A stretch of DNA of 64,000 bases from Streptomyces ferrugineus. GTDB lineage: Bacteria > Actinomycetota > Actinomycetes > Streptomycetales > Streptomycetaceae. Position numbers and translations under genes: made by a program. Positions 25,328 through 33,134 of the stretch are shown one piece after another. Under the pieces are notes generated by a model that had not been told where the DNA came from, ran no database searches, and was given only the letters and a program-made list of their open reading frames with translations. Location: assembly GCF_015160855.1 (NCBI RefSeq), contig NZ_CP063373.1, positions 3,968,001 to 4,032,000 on the forward strand, in the 5' to 3' direction. The stretch's first letter is position 1, and every line of letters begins with the position of its first letter.

Positions 25328-25363
25328 CGCTGCGCTGGTTACCTCGAGAGGTTGTGTGAGCAG

Positions 25364-25399
25364 TGGAAAGCCCCGGGGTGCAGCCCTCGGGGCTTTCCA
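25364..25399 (-). terminator. Terminator after the Ig-like head protein gene
   Basis: Perfect 11-bp stem TGGAAAGCCCC / GGGGCTTTCCA, 14-nt loop, starting 10 nt after the stop codon at 25410. Confidence 0.8.
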
Positions 25400-25409
25400 C
25401 CGTCAGGTA

Positions 25410-25874
25410 TCAGGAGTAGGTGAAGCCTCCCGTCTTGGTGACGTTGCCGGTGTCGGCCGCGACGACGACGTTGACGGCACCTGCCGCACCTGCGGGGGTC
25501 TTGACTTGCAACTCGGTCGCGGAGATGACCTTGAGCTCGGTGCCCGGTGTCGCGCCGAAGTTGACCGCGGAGACCCCGTCGAGCCGGGTGCCCGTAATGG
25601 TGATGGTGGTCCTGCCCGCGGCTGGGCCGGTCGTCGGCGTGATGGTGGTGACCGTGGCGGCGGGGTCGAAGTGTCGGTCGGTCTGGGACTGGGGGACGAC
25701 GGTCCCGGCCTGGTAGAGCAGGTGGCGCCGGGAGCCCTCGGGTCTGCCGTCGCCGGGCCCGTAGGCCTTGGTCTCGTATACGTCCTCGCTGAGGCGCATG
25801 GGGGTGTCGCTGGCGGGGACTGCGGGGAACGCGGACTGCTCGATGCGTGTCCCGTCTTCCTTGTAGAGGCCCAT
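25410..25874 (-). CDS. Small structural protein with IPT/TIG Ig-like domain
   Basis: 154 aa, ATG 25874 with AGGAAGGA upstream. Residues 1-65 are phage-specific (MGLYKEDGTRIE start); residues 70-154 are an IPT/TIG domain ending VTKTGGFTYS, nearly identical at the end to the major tail protein domain. The head-side position and strong separate promoter and terminator suggest a head decoration protein; a tail-associated protein is the alternative. Confidence 0.65.
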   Translation of the reverse strand: MGLYKEDGTRIEQSAFPAVPASDTPMRLSEDVYETKAYGPGDGRPEGSRRHLLYQAGTVVPQSQTDRHFDPAATVTTITPTTGPAAGRTTITITGTRLDGVSAVNFGATPGTELKVISATELQVKTPAGAAGAVNVVVAADTGNVTKTGGFTYS

Positions 25875-25905
25875 GGAATCCTTCCTGGGGTCGAGTGGCC
25901 GGCGA

Positions 25906-25936
25906 AGGATGGGGCACGGGGGTCGCTTGGGTCGCG
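25906..25936 (-). promoter_or_regulatory. Late promoter element for the Ig-like protein gene
   Basis: GCGACC, 18 bp, CATCCT, leftward. An 18-bp perfect palindrome lies 22 bp upstream of it. Confidence 0.6.
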
Positions 25937-25957
25937 TACTCGCTGGGGAGCGGGGAA

Positions 25958-25975
25958 CTTGCCCAATTGGGCAAG
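25958..25975. promoter_or_regulatory. 18-bp palindrome, copy 1 (possible operator)
   Basis: CTTGCCCAATTGGGCAAG, perfectly symmetric, between the GP88 gene and the promoter of the Ig-like protein. A second copy with a related flank (AA[C/T]GATCTTG) occurs in opposite orientation at 32827-32844. Confidence 0.6.
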
Positions 25976-26002
25976 AACGATCTTGATGTGCCCCCGAGGC
26001 GG

Positions 26003-26743
26003 CTACGGCCGTCCGCCCCTGAACTGCTTGCCGGGGCCACGACGTCGCGCGTCCTGTTCCCGCTGCAGTTCGCTGAACCGTTTGTCGCCCTGCTTCTTCT
26101 TGAGGTGCTTGATGTTGTTCGCAGGGATGCCAACCTTCTGCGGGCCGAGCACGGACACCAAGCACCCCTCATCGGCCCGGGAGGTGTACCCGGCCTCGGT
26201 GAGGGAGTCCGCGTCGGGGAAGATGTCGACGTGCCGCTCGATGGTCACGTCGACCAGGTGGTCCTCGCGGCCCCCGAGTGAGTACACCCACTTGAAGTTC
26301 TCCGGCGGGTCAGGCTCCACGACGTCCCGGAACAGAGAAACGCTCTTGGTGTACGCGTAGAACTTCACGCCCGGCGCGGCCCGCATCACGCGCATCCACG
26401 CCTCGGTGTACTCCGTGGAGAAGAAGTCGCCGGCGTCGTGACAGCGAACCCACCGGCCTTGGTACCGCTTGTGCTGGAGTTCCGCGGTCATCTGCGCTTC
26501 CCAGCCGGGCAGATCGTCGAGCAGCATCATCAGATTCGCCTCGTGGCGCGCCTTGACGCCCGCGAACCGGTAGGCGCCCTGCCGCGCGTAGCAGAGCTGC
26601 GCGCAGATCCCCGCAGACGGGCACGTGTTGTAGGTGCGGCCGTCCGGCAGGGTCCCGGCCCACGCCGGGATGGACCAGTTCCATATGCCCTGTCGCCGCA
26701 GGTCTGTGTTCTGGGTGAGTAGCCACCGTGGTTTGTCAGTCAT
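26003..26743 (-). CDS. GP88-family phage protein
   Basis: 246 aa. ATG 26743 is 12 nt from the first base of the late -10-like box with no ribosome-binding site. The family signature is clear: TCPSAGICAQLCYARQGAY (three Cys), MRVMRAAPGVKFYAYTKS, and FKWVYSLGGREDH. GP88 proteins of mycobacteriophages carry this Cys pattern, which may bind a metal or an Fe-S cluster; their activity is unknown. Unusual here is its place among head genes, where it is followed on the map by an Mre11-like enzyme. Confidence 0.8.
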   Translation of the reverse strand: MTDKPRWLLTQNTDLRRQGIWNWSIPAWAGTLPDGRTYNTCPSAGICAQLCYARQGAYRFAGVKARHEANLMMLLDDLPGWEAQMTAELQHKRYQGRWVRCHDAGDFFSTEYTEAWMRVMRAAPGVKFYAYTKSVSLFRDVVEPDPPENFKWVYSLGGREDHLVDVTIERHVDIFPDADSLTEAGYTSRADEGCLVSVLGPQKVGIPANNIKHLKKKQGDKRFSELQREQDARRRGPGKQFRGGRP

Positions 26744-26749
26744 GCCCGG

Positions 26750-26780
26750 ACCGTGGAGTTCTGGGATGGCTTGCGTCGCG
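26750..26780 (-). promoter_or_regulatory. Late promoter element (leaderless) for GP88
   Basis: GCGACG, 18 bp, CACGGT, leftward; start codon 12 nt after the first base of the -10-like box. Confidence 0.6.
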
Positions 26781-26781
26781 C

Positions 26782-28029
26782 TCAGAGGATCCGCAGGTCG
26801 TCCCAGCCCTCGGGGCCGACGCTGAACACCAACAGGCCGGAAGTCGAGACCTCCCCGGAGCGGACGGCGTACCAGTCGCTGCCGTTGTCGAGGGTGGGGG
26901 CCTGGATCCACAGCCTCCCGTTGCCCATCTGCTGCGCGCGGAAGTGGTGGTAGTGGCCCGTGATCAGGATGTCGGCGTCCGCGACAGGCTGGCGGCCGAA
27001 GGTCTGCCCCCTCCACCAGTCGCCAGCTTTCTCAGGCCGCGGGTACTGGTGGCCGTGAGCCAGGCCTACGATGCGCCCGGCGATGTCGAGCGACACGGTG
27101 TCCCGCCACCGCTCCGGCATCACGAACGAGACGTGCCCGTAGGCGTCCTGGTTGCGGGCGTAGGCGTCGGCCACCTGGGACATGACCTCGATGCCCCAGT
27201 CGTCGACGGGCGGGCCGACGGCGTCCTTCCCGCGACGAACACGGCCGTGGTTGCTGCCGCACGTCGCGGCGACGACACGGGCGAACTTCCCGGCGAGGCG
27301 GTCCAGGCCCTCGAAGGTGACGCGGCGGTGGACGCGGATCATCTCGGTCAGGGTCAAGTCGTTGGTGAACGCCTGCTGCGTCGTGTTCTCGAAGCCTTCG
27401 ACACAATCTCCGGCGTCGGCCCAGTAGGCGACGGACGGGGCGCGGCCGACGGCCTTGAGATCGCGGATGTGGTCGTCCAGCTTGTCGAACCGGTCGGCGA
27501 CCCGGGCGATGAGCTCCGGAGTGCCGCCGTCGCGGCCCACCTTCCCGGCCTGGGCGTCGGCGTACACCACGACCAGGGCGCGCTCCGCGGTGTCGACGGC
27601 GGCGCGCGGCTTCCGGCGGCGGCGCATCGCGTCCCGTACGAGGGCGTCGACGTCGCCGGCGGACATCCACGCGGGCTCGGCCGGTTCGATGACGTACCGG
27701 CAGCGCCACACGGCGCGGGTGACGGCGTCCTCGCCCTGGGCGTCGCGGTGCCAGGCGGCCGGGTCGTGCTTGGCCTCGACGAGGCGGACGCGGAAACCGT
27801 CGGGGATGGTCAGCCCCATCTCCTCTACGCGCTTGCGCAGCTCGTCGTCACCGGCCGGTGGCTTGTCGGCGGGCGGGGCGGTGACGACCATCGTGCCGCT
27901 CGGCTCGTAGCGCACCCCGCTCTCCCAGCCGCGAGGAACGGCCGGTTGGAGCCGCTGGGTCTGCGCGGGCTGGCTCTGTTCATGGGAGGCAGGCTCGAGG
28001 AGCGCCTGCAGCTCGTTGTTCAGGGTCAT
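26782..28029 (-). CDS. Calcineurin-like metallophosphoesterase (Mre11-like)
   Basis: 415 aa from ATG 28029, which overlaps the stop of the upstream small gene (ATGA); ATG 28044 is less likely. Residues about 70-180 are a phage-specific N-terminal domain. The C-terminal domain has the metal-binding series in order: VVVYADAQ, DAGDCVEG, CGSNHG, LAHGHQY and TGHYHHF, as in Mre11/SbcD-type and calcineurin-like phosphoesterases. It probably acts on DNA ends or nucleotides. In actinophages such enzymes often accompany DNA-metabolism genes, so its head-operon location is unusual. Confidence 0.8.
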   Translation of the reverse strand: MTLNNELQALLEPASHEQSQPAQTQRLQPAVPRGWESGVRYEPSGTMVVTAPPADKPPAGDDELRKRVEEMGLTIPDGFRVRLVEAKHDPAAWHRDAQGEDAVTRAVWRCRYVIEPAEPAWMSAGDVDALVRDAMRRRRKPRAAVDTAERALVVVYADAQAGKVGRDGGTPELIARVADRFDKLDDHIRDLKAVGRAPSVAYWADAGDCVEGFENTTQQAFTNDLTLTEMIRVHRRVTFEGLDRLAGKFARVVAATCGSNHGRVRRGKDAVGPPVDDWGIEVMSQVADAYARNQDAYGHVSFVMPERWRDTVSLDIAGRIVGLAHGHQYPRPEKAGDWWRGQTFGRQPVADADILITGHYHHFRAQQMGNGRLWIQAPTLDNGSDWYAVRSGEVSTSGLLVFSVGPEGWDDLRIL

Positions 28030-28301
28030 CGCTCGCACCGGCATCCGTTGGGCTTCCCACGTCGTCGGTGCCGATTGACGGTGTAGGCCGTGACGGCGTC
28101 GCCGTACCGGCTGAGGGTCTCGGCGATAGCCGTGGCGGAGACACTGGCCGAGTCCAGCACCGCGCGGAGGGATGCGGCCACGTCGGCATCTGCGGCTTCC
28201 AGGAGCGCGCCGACGCTGCAGCGGGGGCCTCGATGAGCGGCGGGAGCGCCCGCAAGCGCGTCCAACTCCTGAGCGAGGCCTATGGGTTGTTTCTCGATCA
28301 C
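28026..28301 (-). CDS. Small HTH-like protein
   Basis: 91 aa, GTG 28301 with GGAGGACGCTG upstream. Its C-terminal half (VSATAIAETLSRYGDAVTAY then TVNRHRRR) has the form of a helix-turn-helix with a basic recognition helix and ends with a Cys-x-Cys pair. Actinophages encode similar small proteins, some near terminase genes. It could be a small-terminase-like or regulatory DNA-binding protein; no large terminase is next to it. Confidence 0.55.
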   Translation of the reverse strand: MIEKQPIGLAQELDALAGAPAAHRGPRCSVGALLEAADADVAASLRAVLDSASVSATAIAETLSRYGDAVTAYTVNRHRRRGKPNGCRCER

Positions 28302-28383
28302 CAGCGTCCTCCGTCGTCGTGACTGTGGTACGTGGGAGGGGGCGCGCCCGTGGCCCGGGTGCACCCCCTCACCCCCGTCCGGA

Positions 28384-29679
28384 TCACGGGGCCGGCGTGG
28401 TCCAGGTGCCGATGACGAAGCTCTCCGGCCGCGGAACCTCGAGCGCCAGGCGCTCGTCGGCGCGGAACGTGATGAGGCCCTGCTCGTAGTTGATGCCGTT
28501 CTCCGACGAGACGGTCACGGAGACGTTCTCGCGGTCGTGGAGCTGCGCGCCGAGACCGAACGCGCCGATGAGGAAGTCGGTGTCGGCCATCGCGGTCGTC
28601 TCGACGACGTTGAGGCGCCACACCTTCTTCTCGGCGCCGATCGCGACGGCGATGGCGACGCGGAAGGCGCCGTTCTTGTCCTCCTCGACCTCCACGTGCT
28701 CCCACATCGTGGGCGACAGGACGATGCCGGTCGGGTCGTATTCGGCCAGCAGCGCCCTGGTGATCGCGCGCCGAATCTGGACGCTGTACTGGTCGGTCGC
28801 GAGACCGGTGTACTGCTGGACGCCCGGCGTGTTGTAGATGCCGGTGATGGACTGGCCGTCGCCGATGCTGTGCAGAAGGTCCCAGTCCTCGGCGTACTTG
28901 ACGCCCTCCACCATGCGTGTGTTGATGAAGGTCTTGAGCCTGGGTTCGTCGCTGAGGATGTTCTTGTGCGCATCGAGCAGGTGCGCGACCTCGGCCACCG
29001 GGTACATCACCGGGGTCAGCGTGAGCTTCGACCGTGGGGCGCGGCCCCAGGTGTCGGTGTCCGCCCCGGTCGCCGGCGACGTGCCGTCCGCGGCGTACCG
29101 CTCCTTGATCTGCTTGGCGCTGTTCGTCCAGCCGGTCTCTCGCGCGCCGTACAGGACGGCGTTCTTGGTCGTGCTCTTCGGGAACAGGTCCCTGATGTGG
29201 AACTTCCTGAAGGGCCTTTCGGCGATGCCGAGGTTCTGCGCGGAGCCGAGGACCTGGTGGGTCACCGTGCCCGCGGACAGGGAGAAGATGGACTTCCCCT
29301 CGATGTCGGCGCGGATGTACGGCTTGTCACGGAACCCTGCCTGCGTGGCGTTCTGGTAGGAGGCGGACTCGACGAACAGGTCGCCGAGGGACTTCTCCTC
29401 GATGCCGGGACGCTGGCCGTAGTGGGTGGCCGCGGCCGGCGGGTTCTCCGGGGCCTCGAGGTACTGCTTGATCTCGACCAGGCCCTGCTCGGCGTCGATC
29501 AGGCTCTTGATCTCCGCGGCCTCGGCAGAGACCTTCTTGAAGGCCTTCGCCTGCTCGCTGGAGACGACGAACTGACCGCCGTCCTCGACCTTGAAGGTCT
29601 GGCTGATGCGCTCGGCCTCGGCGGACTTGACCTGGAGCGCCTTCTGCAGCTCCTCGATACGTGTGGTGGTGGCGGGCAT
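28384..29679 (-). CDS. HK97-type major capsid protein
   Basis: 431 aa, ATG 29679, GGGAGAG upstream. Residues about 1-70 form a coiled-coil delta-type scaffold (IEELQKALQVKSAEAERIS; FKKVSAEAAEIKSLID) that the prohead protease would remove. The rest follows the HK97 fold order: P-loop-like N arm, RDLFPKSTTKNAVLYG, long spine helix (LKTFINTRMVEGVKYAEDWDLL), GIYNTPGVQQYTG, IVLSPTMWEHVEV, and a C-terminal strand set ending FRADERLALEVPRPESFV. The gene order protease-capsid supports the call. Expressed from a degenerate late promoter element. Confidence 0.9.
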   Translation of the reverse strand: MPATTTRIEELQKALQVKSAEAERISQTFKVEDGGQFVVSSEQAKAFKKVSAEAAEIKSLIDAEQGLVEIKQYLEAPENPPAAATHYGQRPGIEEKSLGDLFVESASYQNATQAGFRDKPYIRADIEGKSIFSLSAGTVTHQVLGSAQNLGIAERPFRKFHIRDLFPKSTTKNAVLYGARETGWTNSAKQIKERYAADGTSPATGADTDTWGRAPRSKLTLTPVMYPVAEVAHLLDAHKNILSDEPRLKTFINTRMVEGVKYAEDWDLLHSIGDGQSITGIYNTPGVQQYTGLATDQYSVQIRRAITRALLAEYDPTGIVLSPTMWEHVEVEEDKNGAFRVAIAVAIGAEKKVWRLNVVETTAMADTDFLIGAFGLGAQLHDRENVSVTVSSENGINYEQGLITFRADERLALEVPRPESFVIGTWTTPAP

Positions 29680-29762
29680 TTGGGGTGCTCTCCCTGATGC
29701 TGGGGGCGGTTGACGTGCGTCGCTCGCCCGGCCAGCACCGGGACGCCTCAACGCGAGGCGGA

Positions 29763-29793
29763 ATGGAAAGGGGAGACTGGGGTTAACGTCGCG
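29763..29793 (-). promoter_or_regulatory. Degenerate late promoter element before the capsid gene
   Basis: GCGACG matches the family, but the -10-like position reads TTCCAT rather than CANNNT; a CATTCC lies 3 nt further on. Weaker than the other members. Confidence 0.35.
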
Positions 29794-29828
29794 TGCTGCC
29801 CGCTCGGGACGTCAAGAGTGGGCAGCAC
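29793..29828 (-). terminator. Hairpin downstream of the protease-Nudix gene
   Basis: Perfect 9-bp stem GTGCTGCCC / GGGCAGCAC with an 18-nt loop, 75 nt past the stop codon and directly abutting the next promoter box. Confidence 0.6.
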
Positions 29829-29903
29829 ATGGGGTTTGACCTGCTGTTTTGTTGTCAGCGGTGCGGGAGCTCCGCGGGTTGGGTCCGGGTTGGGGGGTGC
29901 AAC

Positions 29904-31844
29904 TCAGCTCCGTATCAGGGCGAGTGCGGCCTTCACTTCGTCGGCGTCCATGCGCACGGTGTCCTCCGGTGCGCGGGCCGGCTCCGCGCCCTCGTGGTCC
30001 ACGTCGTCTTCTCCGTCGTCGACGTCGCCGAAGGCGTCTTCGTCCCACAGGGCCAGTCCGAGCGGGGTGGCGGCCGCCGTACGCTCCGCAGGTGCGGCGT
30101 CGTCTTCGTCGGCGGCGATGTCGAGTCCCTTGGCGGACAGGGCCGCGATCAGGTCGCGTACCTTGTCGCGAACCTCCTCGAACTGCTCCGGGTCCGCGGT
30201 GCTGCTGCTGACGCGGGCGGTGGCGTCGGCAAGCGTCTCCACGGTGGGCTGGACGACCCGGGCGTCGACGTCTTCGGCCTCGGTGGCTGCTCGGTGGGCG
30301 GTGGTGCCCTCCGGTACGACGATGGTGGCAAGTTCGACGGGCTGCGGCTTCTCCAGGGTGATGTCACCGGTGGCCGTGACCGTGTACGGAATCGCGTAGT
30401 GGCTGCTGCGTCGCTCGGTCGCCCCGTCTTCGCTGTGCACGGAGACGATGACGCGGTCCGGATAGGTGCCCTCGATGCACGTCCAGGTGCCGCCGTCCTG
30501 GTCGAGGAGTTCCCGGACCTTGTCGGAGAGGCGGGAGCGGAACTGTTCCTGCGACTCGGGCATGGGCTTGGGGGACATGGCGAGAGCCTCCAGGTGGGCG
30601 ATGTGCTTGCTCTTGGCCTCGATGACCGTGGAGCGGGCGGACTTGTGCTCGATGCGAGGCAGGGCGCGGGCGGCCTGTACGGCGGCGCGCGCGGACTTCT
30701 TCTCGGTGGAGGTCACGCCGTCCCGGGTGGCGTTGATGATGCCCTCGAGGACGTTCTCGGAGATGGGACGGGTCGGCTTCGGTGCCGGGCCCTGCGGGAG
30801 GGCGGCGCCGGCCAGGAGCTCCAACGGAGTTTCGCGGCACTCAGGCCGCAGAAGCGCCATGTCGGGGAGGGCAGTGATCGGCCACCAGGCCGTGACCTCC
30901 GTCGCGTCGCCCTTGGGGTCATCGGGGTTGGCGATGCGGCGTTCGTCGTGCGGCACGTTGATCGGCACGGAATCCTCGGTCGGGACGACCGCGACGAAGC
31001 CCCGGTAGATGCCGTTCGGGGCCGTCCAGGAGCCGATGACGCTTGCAGTGCCGGGCAGGGTCGAGCCGGTCTCCTCTCCCCACTCGCGTACCGCGGCCGT
31101 GAGGGGGTCTTCTCCGTCTTCCCTGTGTCCGCCGGGGAACTCCCACATTCCCGCGGCCGGATCGTCCTCGTCGAGCGTGCGCTGGATCATCAGCACGCGT
31201 CCGGTATCGGCGGCCTTCACGACCAGGCCCGCGACTTTGATGGCGTCCTTGCCCTTCGACGAGGCGACGACGTCGATCTCGACATGGGAAGGCGTGGTCT
31301 TGTACTCGAGGCCGTCGTGCCCGCCGGTGGCGGACTTCACCTCGAGGCTGCGCGTCAGGGGGTGCGCTCCGTGCAGAACGGGCGATACCTCGTACAGGTC
31401 CAGGTGGTGGATGACGCGGACTCCGTCACCGCGCAGGGACGCCTCTCCTTCTCGTACGCGGTAGCCGATGGAGAACGCGGCCTGCCCGTGCTCATGCCAC
31501 TGCTTGACCTGCTCGTAGGCGTCACGGCCCTGGCGGGTGCGCAGGTTGTAGATCACGGTGGCGACGAGGGCGCCGGCCTCGGCGGGCCAGTCGGGGATGT
31601 CGGCGAATCGAGGGTCGCCGGGCATCCACTCCTCGCACGCGGCGACGACGCCGACGGGATCCTTCCACCCGTGATGCCAGACTGATTTGACGGGGCGTGA
31701 GGCCAAGGTGCGGGTGAAGGCGCCGGGCAGGACGAGGTCATTGACCTCGTCCACCACGCCGGTGACGGCATAGATTGCCCGGCTGGTGCCTCGCTGGGTG
31801 GTGCTGGGGCGTGCGGATCTGGTGGGTGGAGCAGCGCTCGGCAC
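29904..31844 (-). CDS. Prohead protease - Nudix hydrolase - scaffold fusion
   Basis: 646 aa, GTG 31844 with GGAGGTTTCCC upstream. Residues about 20-170 are an HK97 prohead protease: VWHHGW (His57 or 58) and AAFSIGYR (Ser125). Residues about 200-340 are a Nudix domain with a complete box, GHREDGEDPLTAA then VREWGEETG (about 239-259), after the strand RVLMIQRT. Residues 340-646 are helical and acidic (SAKGLDIAADEDDAA), as expected for a scaffold. The protease matures capsid and scaffold. The intact Nudix box predicts hydrolysis of a nucleoside diphosphate derivative, such as an oxidised nucleotide. The fusion would place the enzyme inside or on the prohead. Confidence 0.85.
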   Translation of the reverse strand: MPSAAPPTRSARPSTTQRGTSRAIYAVTGVVDEVNDLVLPGAFTRTLASRPVKSVWHHGWKDPVGVVAACEEWMPGDPRFADIPDWPAEAGALVATVIYNLRTRQGRDAYEQVKQWHEHGQAAFSIGYRVREGEASLRGDGVRVIHHLDLYEVSPVLHGAHPLTRSLEVKSATGGHDGLEYKTTPSHVEIDVVASSKGKDAIKVAGLVVKAADTGRVLMIQRTLDEDDPAAGMWEFPGGHREDGEDPLTAAVREWGEETGSTLPGTASVIGSWTAPNGIYRGFVAVVPTEDSVPINVPHDERRIANPDDPKGDATEVTAWWPITALPDMALLRPECRETPLELLAGAALPQGPAPKPTRPISENVLEGIINATRDGVTSTEKKSARAAVQAARALPRIEHKSARSTVIEAKSKHIAHLEALAMSPKPMPESQEQFRSRLSDKVRELLDQDGGTWTCIEGTYPDRVIVSVHSEDGATERRSSHYAIPYTVTATGDITLEKPQPVELATIVVPEGTTAHRAATEAEDVDARVVQPTVETLADATARVSSSTADPEQFEEVRDKVRDLIAALSAKGLDIAADEDDAAPAERTAAATPLGLALWDEDAFGDVDDGEDDVDHEGAEPARAPEDTVRMDADEVKAALALIRS

Positions 31845-31883
31845 GGCGGGAAACCTCCGGCGGTGGACAGTGGGCCGCCGGGC

Positions 31884-31914
31884 ACCGTGCCGTTCGCGTC
31901 TGCCTAGTGTCCTG
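31884..31914 (-). promoter_or_regulatory. Late promoter element for the protease fusion gene
   Basis: AGGACA (variant of GCGACA), 18 bp, CACGGT, leftward; same 31-nt frame as the other members, beginning just past the TAG stop of the upstream gene. Confidence 0.5.
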
Positions 31915-32113
31915 TGCTGGCCACGGGCTGGAGCGGCCGCTGCTCAGCTTCGGAGCGGGCCATGGACCAACCGCGGTTCCAGTAGCGGTATCCGAACTGC
32001 TCCTCGGCGTTGCCGTACATGTTGTACGGGCAGGCGTCGGAGGGGTCTCCGGCCTCGTACGCGGCCTTGCCTTCGTTGAGCCGGTCCTGGAAGGTCTGGC
32101 GGTCGAGCTGCAC
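31904..32113 (-). CDS. RMF/CrpP-like small protein
   Basis: 69 aa. Core pattern KAAYEAGDPSDACPYN, then YWNRGWSMARSEAE. Ribosome modulation factor of gamma-proteobacteria has the same order: Y-x-AG, CPY, then W-x-x-GW-x-x-A. RMF dimerises 70S ribosomes; CrpP-like relatives occur on mobile DNA. Encoded 12 nt after the preceding gene in the head operon. The match rests on a few residues, so ribosome binding is a hypothesis; a small structural protein is the alternative. Confidence 0.5.
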   Translation of the reverse strand: MQLDRQTFQDRLNEGKAAYEAGDPSDACPYNMYGNAEEQFGYRYWNRGWSMARSEAEQRPLQPVASTGH

Positions 32114-32125
32114 TCTCGGCTCTCC

Positions 32126-32755
32126 TTACTGGCTCGCGAACATCGGGTCTTGCACGCCGCGGTCTTCGGGCGGGGCCTGGCCGCCTGGGGCTGCCGGGTC
32201 GGTCGTGCCGTCTCCCCCTTCGGGGCCGTGCGATCGGGTCATCTGCGCCCCGTCCACGTCGATGGCCCACGCATCAGGGTCTGTGTAGCGCCACATCTGG
32301 CCCGTGGAGTCACGCACCCATCCGGTCAGTGTGCCGTCCGGGGCCTGGTCGAGCCAAGCCTGTTCCCCATCGCTGCCGGTGTACGCGGCGAAGGCGTTCT
32401 CTGGGTCGGTCTCGTCGCCCTCGTCGTACATGTCTCCGGCCCAGGGGCGGGAGTCGTCGTCGGGCAGTTCCGGGGCCGCGCCCGGGTCCTCTCCGACGCC
32501 TTCTCCCTCCGGTGGCGTGTCCGTTGCCGGAGGCGCAGCGTGGTCCTCCGCCGGTGCGGCGGGGGCCGCGGTCGGGTCCTCGGGCAGGTCCTCCACCGCG
32601 GGGTCTTCGGAGGGGTCGTTGTCGGAGACGCCGGGGCCGGCCGTCTCGAGTGAGGCCTCTTCGGTGCCCGCGGTGTCCTCGTTCTCGTCGTCTTCCTCCC
32701 CGAAAGGCTTGCCGCCCTGGGGGAGAGCCTTGATGGCGAATCCGTATCTGGTCAC
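32126..32755 (-). CDS. Acidic, largely disordered head region protein
   Basis: 209 aa from GTG 32755 (VTRYGFAIKAL), which lies 12 nt from the first base of the late -10-like box; an upstream in-frame start would fall inside the promoter. Residues 20-100 are Asp/Glu/Pro/Ala-rich and disordered. Residues 115-175 contain an ordered part (EQAWLDQAPDGTLTGWVRD, GQMWRYTDPDAWAIDV). No family recognised. Confidence 0.6.
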   Translation of the reverse strand: MTRYGFAIKALPQGGKPFGEEDDENEDTAGTEEASLETAGPGVSDNDPSEDPAVEDLPEDPTAAPAAPAEDHAAPPATDTPPEGEGVGEDPGAAPELPDDDSRPWAGDMYDEGDETDPENAFAAYTGSDGEQAWLDQAPDGTLTGWVRDSTGQMWRYTDPDAWAIDVDGAQMTRSHGPEGGDGTTDPAAPGGQAPPEDRGVQDPMFASQ

Positions 32756-32761
32756 GTGCGG

Positions 32762-32793
32762 AGCATGCGCACGGGGGAGCGGCTTGTGTCGCC
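32762..32793 (-). promoter_or_regulatory. Late promoter element (leaderless) for the acidic protein
   Basis: GCGACA preceded by G rather than C, 19 bp, CATGCT, leftward; one base longer than the norm. GTG start 12 nt after the first base of the -10-like box. Confidence 0.5.
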
Positions 32794-32805
32794 GCCACCG
32801 CCCTC

Positions 32806-33123
32806 TCACCCTCTACCAAGATCATTCTTGCCCAATTGGGCAAGTCCGCCGGATCGGCTCCCCGGTACGCGCACCTGCCTCGGCACGCTCCCGCTCTCCT
32901 CGATGACGTTGGTGTACTCGCGGAGGACCGCGAGGACGGACGCCTCGTCGCCCCCGGCAACGGCCGTCATGGGGCCGGTCGGTGACAGGGCGACGGTCTC
33001 GCCCAGGTGGAGCTCCACCAGGGCCGCGGTCCGGTACGACCCGATCACCGGGCGGTCAGCCCGCCCGGTGATCTGCACTGTGTAGGTCGCACCGTCGTCG
33101 AACGAGCCGGTGACGGTGAGCAC
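32806..33123 (-). CDS. Small protein of unknown function (105 aa)
   Basis: ATG 33123, 11 nt after the stop of the giant gene, so probably on its transcript; GGAGGC upstream. Mostly beta (DDGATYTVQITGR, AALVELHLGETVAL). The last 12 codons contain the second copy of the 18-bp palindrome, so the 3' end of this gene doubles as a regulatory site for the next promoter. Confidence 0.55.
   Translation of the reverse strand: MLTVTGSFDDGATYTVQITGRADRPVIGSYRTAALVELHLGETVALSPTGPMTAVAGGDEASVLAVLREYTNVIEESGSVPRQVRVPGSRSGGLAQLGKNDLGRG
32827..32844. promoter_or_regulatory. 18-bp palindrome, copy 2 (possible operator)
   Basis: CTTGCCCAATTGGGCAAG inside the 3' end of the 105-aa gene, 33 bp upstream of the -35-like box at 32788-32793. 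Reverse-complement flanks match those of copy 1 at 25958-25975. Confidence 0.6.
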
Positions 33124-33134
33124 TGCATGCCTCC

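Noticed and set aside
24801..26360. 519-codon + strand frame crossing several late genes
   Set aside because: Spans terminators, promoters and three supported genes on the other strand.
28026..28301. Small terminase subunit
   Set aside because: Only the HTH-like part and end cysteines fit; without a large terminase beside it the name is not supported.
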